Source: Allium sativum
Taxonomy: Eukaryota; Streptophyta; Magnoliopsida; Asparagales; Amaryllidaceae
DNA: 64,000 nucleotides
Direction: 5' to 3'
NCBI GenBank assembly: GCA_030737875.1
Contig: CM060910.1
Location: 631,767,303-631,831,302 of the forward strand
Positions 61,300-64,000 of the stretch are shown one piece after another. Under the pieces are notes generated by a model that saw nothing but the letters and a program-made list of their open reading frames with translations, was not told where the DNA came from and made no database searches. A program made the translations under genes and the position numbers. The first letter of the stretch is position 1; each line of letters starts with the position of its first letter.

Positions 61300-62115
61300 A
61301 AAAAACTTAGCCAAATTTTCAGTTAGGGTTTCAATCGAAAACTTAACAAAATACGCCGACGCTCAATCTGTCAAGGACTCTCACTCGCAATTTAAATTAG
61401 GGCTAAAAGTACAAGTTTACAAGCTTAATTGGGGTTCGTTTACGGCAAGTTCGAGTTCAAGTTCAATTAGGGCTTTGGTGTTTCAATTAGGTCTACAATT
61501 GGGTTCGTCTGGGTCTCAAATTTCAGTTAGGGCTTCGACTTAATCTGCTGCTTAAGGTATCACTCAATGTATATTTCAAGTATTTCCTAATTTGATTGTT
61601 GTGTTGCCTAATTCACAGATTTACTTGTGTATTCAGGCGTAATCATATTCCTGATTTTATTATTATGTTTATTTTTGTAACAAACTTATGTTGAGCACTG
61701 CTTATATGATATTATTGCGTCAATTTTGCCTTATAGTCATGGCTAAATAATATTTGTGTATGTTATGTGTGTGTAAATTAGTGATGAACGAGGAAAAAAT
61801 TGATGCGTTAGTGAAGTGGCTTAAGGTATCACTCAATGTATATTTGTGTATGTTATGCTTATGTGTGTGTATATTTGTGTGATACCTTATATTCATGGCT
61901 AAAAAGTTGACGCGTTAGTGAACGAGCACTGCTTATGTGTGTGTGTATTTGTGTATATTATGCTTAAGGTATCACTCAATGTATATTTAAGAAAGAAAAT
62001 GCTGTTTCTGCCTATATTACATGTTAGTGAAGTGACTGTTTTATTTTATAATGCAGTTGGTTTATTTTATTTTGTAATTATTTCAATCGAATGCTAATTT
62101 CTCCATTTTGTGTAG
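61300..62115 (+). promoter_or_regulatory. CACTA-2 leader with introns
   Basis: Typical plant leader wording (several ttagggttt / ttagggct words, 61320-61540). A 25-base phrase beginning cttaaggtatcact occurs three times (61551, 61820, 61963), each offering AAG|GTATC as a splice donor. A short candidate first exon with ATG at 61784 (MNEEKIDALVKWLK, then GTATC) is in the wrong phase for the exon at 62116, so the true start codon is not resolved. Confidence 0.45.
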
Positions 62116-64000
62116 GACGGAGGCAAATCTTAGGTTCCATCACAAGGGAAAATTCGGGAAGAAAGGATATGTTGGTGGAGAAAAGGCTATTGTCAAGGAT
62201 GTTGATCTAGATAGGTTTTCGTACACAATACTGATGGAGTTTGTCAAGAAAGAGCTAGAGTATACCGAAATTGGAGGAATATATGCATGGAAAGGTCCAA
62301 CGAGTAGGTGGAAATTGGTGGCCGATGATGTAGAGCTGTTGTTTATGATGCAAATAAAAAATAATGGTGATTACATTGATTTCTATGTCGACACTGTCGT
62401 CGAGGATAGTACCGAGCCAATTAAACAAATGCAGCCACATGTCATCATACGCCCGTGGAAGAATCTGTTTCCAGGTATAAACATGTCTTCTTATTTGTAC
62501 TATTTTGATGAAGTTGGTCAGTTTGCTGAATATGTTTTTCATTTAGGACTTGTTTGATTTTTAGTGCACTTAGTAGAATAATAAAGAACTTGTATGTTGC
62601 AGCTGCGAATTCACAGAAATGGCAGTTTGTCACCTCTCACCATCTACAACAGGTAGCAAAAAAGAAGAAGCAGAACGATCAAGTCTTTACCCCTAGAAAG
62701 TCGACACGGCTAAACAATTCCCAAATGATCAGCAAAGCTGCTGTGAGTCCACCTATCAACAACAAGCAGACCGATCAAGTCTTTACTCCTAGAAAGTCGG
62801 CACGGCTAAATAATCCAGTGACGAACAATCCAGAAGTGATCAGCAAAACCGCTGCGAGTCCACATATGAAGAAGAAAAAGGTGGTCAGCAAGAAGTCAAC
62901 TAGAGTCAGTAGTTCGATGAAGTTACCCGAGAAGGAAAATCCAACTGAAGTCAGCGATGCAACTTTGAATACCAACTCAGCAGGTGTCAAGAGTAAATTG
63001 GATTTTTTTTCCTCAAAAAAAAGAGTAATTTGGATTTCAATATTCCACATGATGAAGAGGAAAATACAGTTGAAAATGAGTTTCTGGTAAGAAGACTACT
63101 ACCTGATCTTCTAATATATGATCTACATATTTTGCTAATATTTACAATAATGTCTTGTTTGATTACTTTCAGAATGATGATCTATCACCTCCGCCGCTTA
63201 CAGAGTACGAAATGGAGAGAGACAAAAATGTCTCACAAAAGAATAAAGTTTTTGGAAAACTTGGGATGCCAAAATTAGTTTCTCGAATGAGAAATGAATT
63301 TGGAAAAAATAAAGCAAAATCAAAGATGCTTGATGAGGAAAGCGAAGATTATGTTCCAGAATTTGAAGATGATACTTCAAAAAATCAGGCAAAGGTGCGT
63401 TATAGCTAAAGAATTAATTTTATGTTGGTAATCATAGACTAGCTTCATTATTTTTTTATTTTATTGTTTTTGTGTGCGTATTTTAGAGAACCAAAAAAGA
63501 TAGGGTTACAAAGTCTCAGCCTGGACCAACAACTCGTTCACGAGCCAATGTCGAATCTGCAACTGATAATAATGCAACTCCTATTCGTACGCAATCTGAT
63601 GGTCCACCAAGTAGCGTTGAGTTACCACACAATGAAGGGATAGGAACAATGGAGGCTTATTTGGCTATGCGAGAACGCCAGAAGATTAACAGTAGTGGAA
63701 GTGGAAGTGGAAGTGTAAGGAATAAGGCCGTTGTCGGAAATGTCTCGACAAATATTGAAAACGAAGAAGATGAAGTAGCAGAAGATGAAGGTAGTATTTG
63801 ATTGAGTTCTGATTTTAATAGTTTAAGTTCTCATTTATGTTTTGTTTAGCCTTCTCATTACTATTGTATGTACTTTGTAACGGTAGTCGGAGCTCGCAGA
63901 AGGCTCAGGGGAAAAACAAAGATGGATAAAGTTCATTCAAGGCCATATGACAAAAGAGTTGTAATCCAAATGAATGATCGGGGCCAACCCATTTCAGACG
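62116..64000 (+). CDS. CACTA-2 gene: PB1-like domain protein leading into plant transposase (Ptta/En/Spm), partial
   Basis: Five exons fit consensus splice sites and phase: 62116-62474, 62603-63086, 63173-63394, 63487-63790 and 63887 to beyond 64000. Exon 1 encodes a PB1-like domain (LRFHHKGKFGKKGYVGG, DVDLDRFSY, then WKLVADDVELLFM), as in MULE- and CACTA-associated plant proteins. Exon 2 is basic with two TPRKS-RLNN repeats. Exons 3 and 4 are charged and probably disordered. Exon 5 enters the region before Transposase_24 (RRLRGKTKMDKV, then VIQMNDRGQPISD). Such proteins bind element ends in the nucleus and assist transposition. A 32-bp direct duplication in exon 2 (62989-63020) breaks the frame; all other junctions are in frame. 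The start codon lies upstream, unresolved. The 3' end is outside the window. Confidence 0.7.

Larger units (their letters stand above)
61041..64000 (+). mobile_element. CACTA-2 (En/Spm) transposon, left part, runs off the window
   Basis: CACTACGCCATAGATGGCC at 61041 is a common plant CACTA terminus. The next 130 bases carry repeated subterminal words (aaaatccaa-gtgttgc at 61070 and 61158; ttgcaac, gttacta). The gene that follows ends in a plant CACTA transposase domain, which confirms the class. The other terminus lies beyond 64000. The 3 bases before the element are TTG. Confidence 0.8.

Noticed and set aside
1..64000. tRNA, rRNA, miRNA hairpins or an intact host gene
   Set aside because: Looked for on both strands by motif and structure by eye; none convincing. 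A covariance-model scan would be needed to exclude small RNAs.

Overview
This is a stretch of a flowering-plant nuclear genome: AT-rich, with no bacterial-style operons and no intact host gene that I can recognise. It is built almost entirely from plant transposable elements nested in one another. Every boundary below was read by eye from terminal motifs and target-site duplications (TSDs).

Left half (1-25,259). The window opens in the 3' end of an LTR (1-116), followed by two small hAT-type MITEs (312-605 and 1023-1485), each with a perfect 8-bp TSD. A minus-strand L1-type LINE (LINE1, 2181-23030, TSD AACTTAT) is split by a minus-strand coding-free LTR unit (LTR-A, 5134-21934). LTR-A is split by a CACTA transposon (CACTA-1, 8084-19657, TSD TAT). 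CACTA-1 is split by a plus-strand, nearly full-length LINE (LINE2, 11394-17348) of the same family as LINE1. Between LINE1 and the next nest (23038-25259) lies a broken minus-strand Myb/SANT-like coding remnant.

Middle (25,260-56,057). A roughly 1.1-kb terminal-inverted-repeat DNA element is split by a second unit of the LTR-A family (LTR-B, 25283-54952). LTR-B has received three insertions: a third sibling (LTR-C, 28096-34562, TSD ATATC); a Ty3/Gypsy chromovirus with 3.0-3.1-kb LTRs (37050-52127, TSD TAACT), whose reverse transcriptase is interrupted by a 3.8-kb solo LTR of a related family (42138-45926, TSD AGAAA); and a LINE derivative that keeps ORF1 but lacks ORF2 (about 52700-54570). 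The Gypsy polyprotein (gag, protease, RT, RNase H, integrase, chromodomain) is recognisable but dead.

Right end (56,058-64,000). About 5 kb of AT-rich DNA with microsatellite, minisatellite and LTR relics is followed by the start of a second CACTA element at 61041. Its multi-exon gene encodes a PB1-like N-terminal domain and runs out of the window at the start of a plant transposase (Ptta/En/Spm) domain. This is the best-preserved gene structure in the window; one 32-bp direct duplication throws exon 2 out of frame.

Nothing here looks like a host pathway. The main points of interest are the nest itself (a dated stack of insertions), a family of 5-6.5-kb coding-free LTR units with internal 168-bp modules, a regular GTCGAC palindrome array inside a solo LTR, possible gene capture in CACTA-1, and the layout of the CACTA-2 gene.
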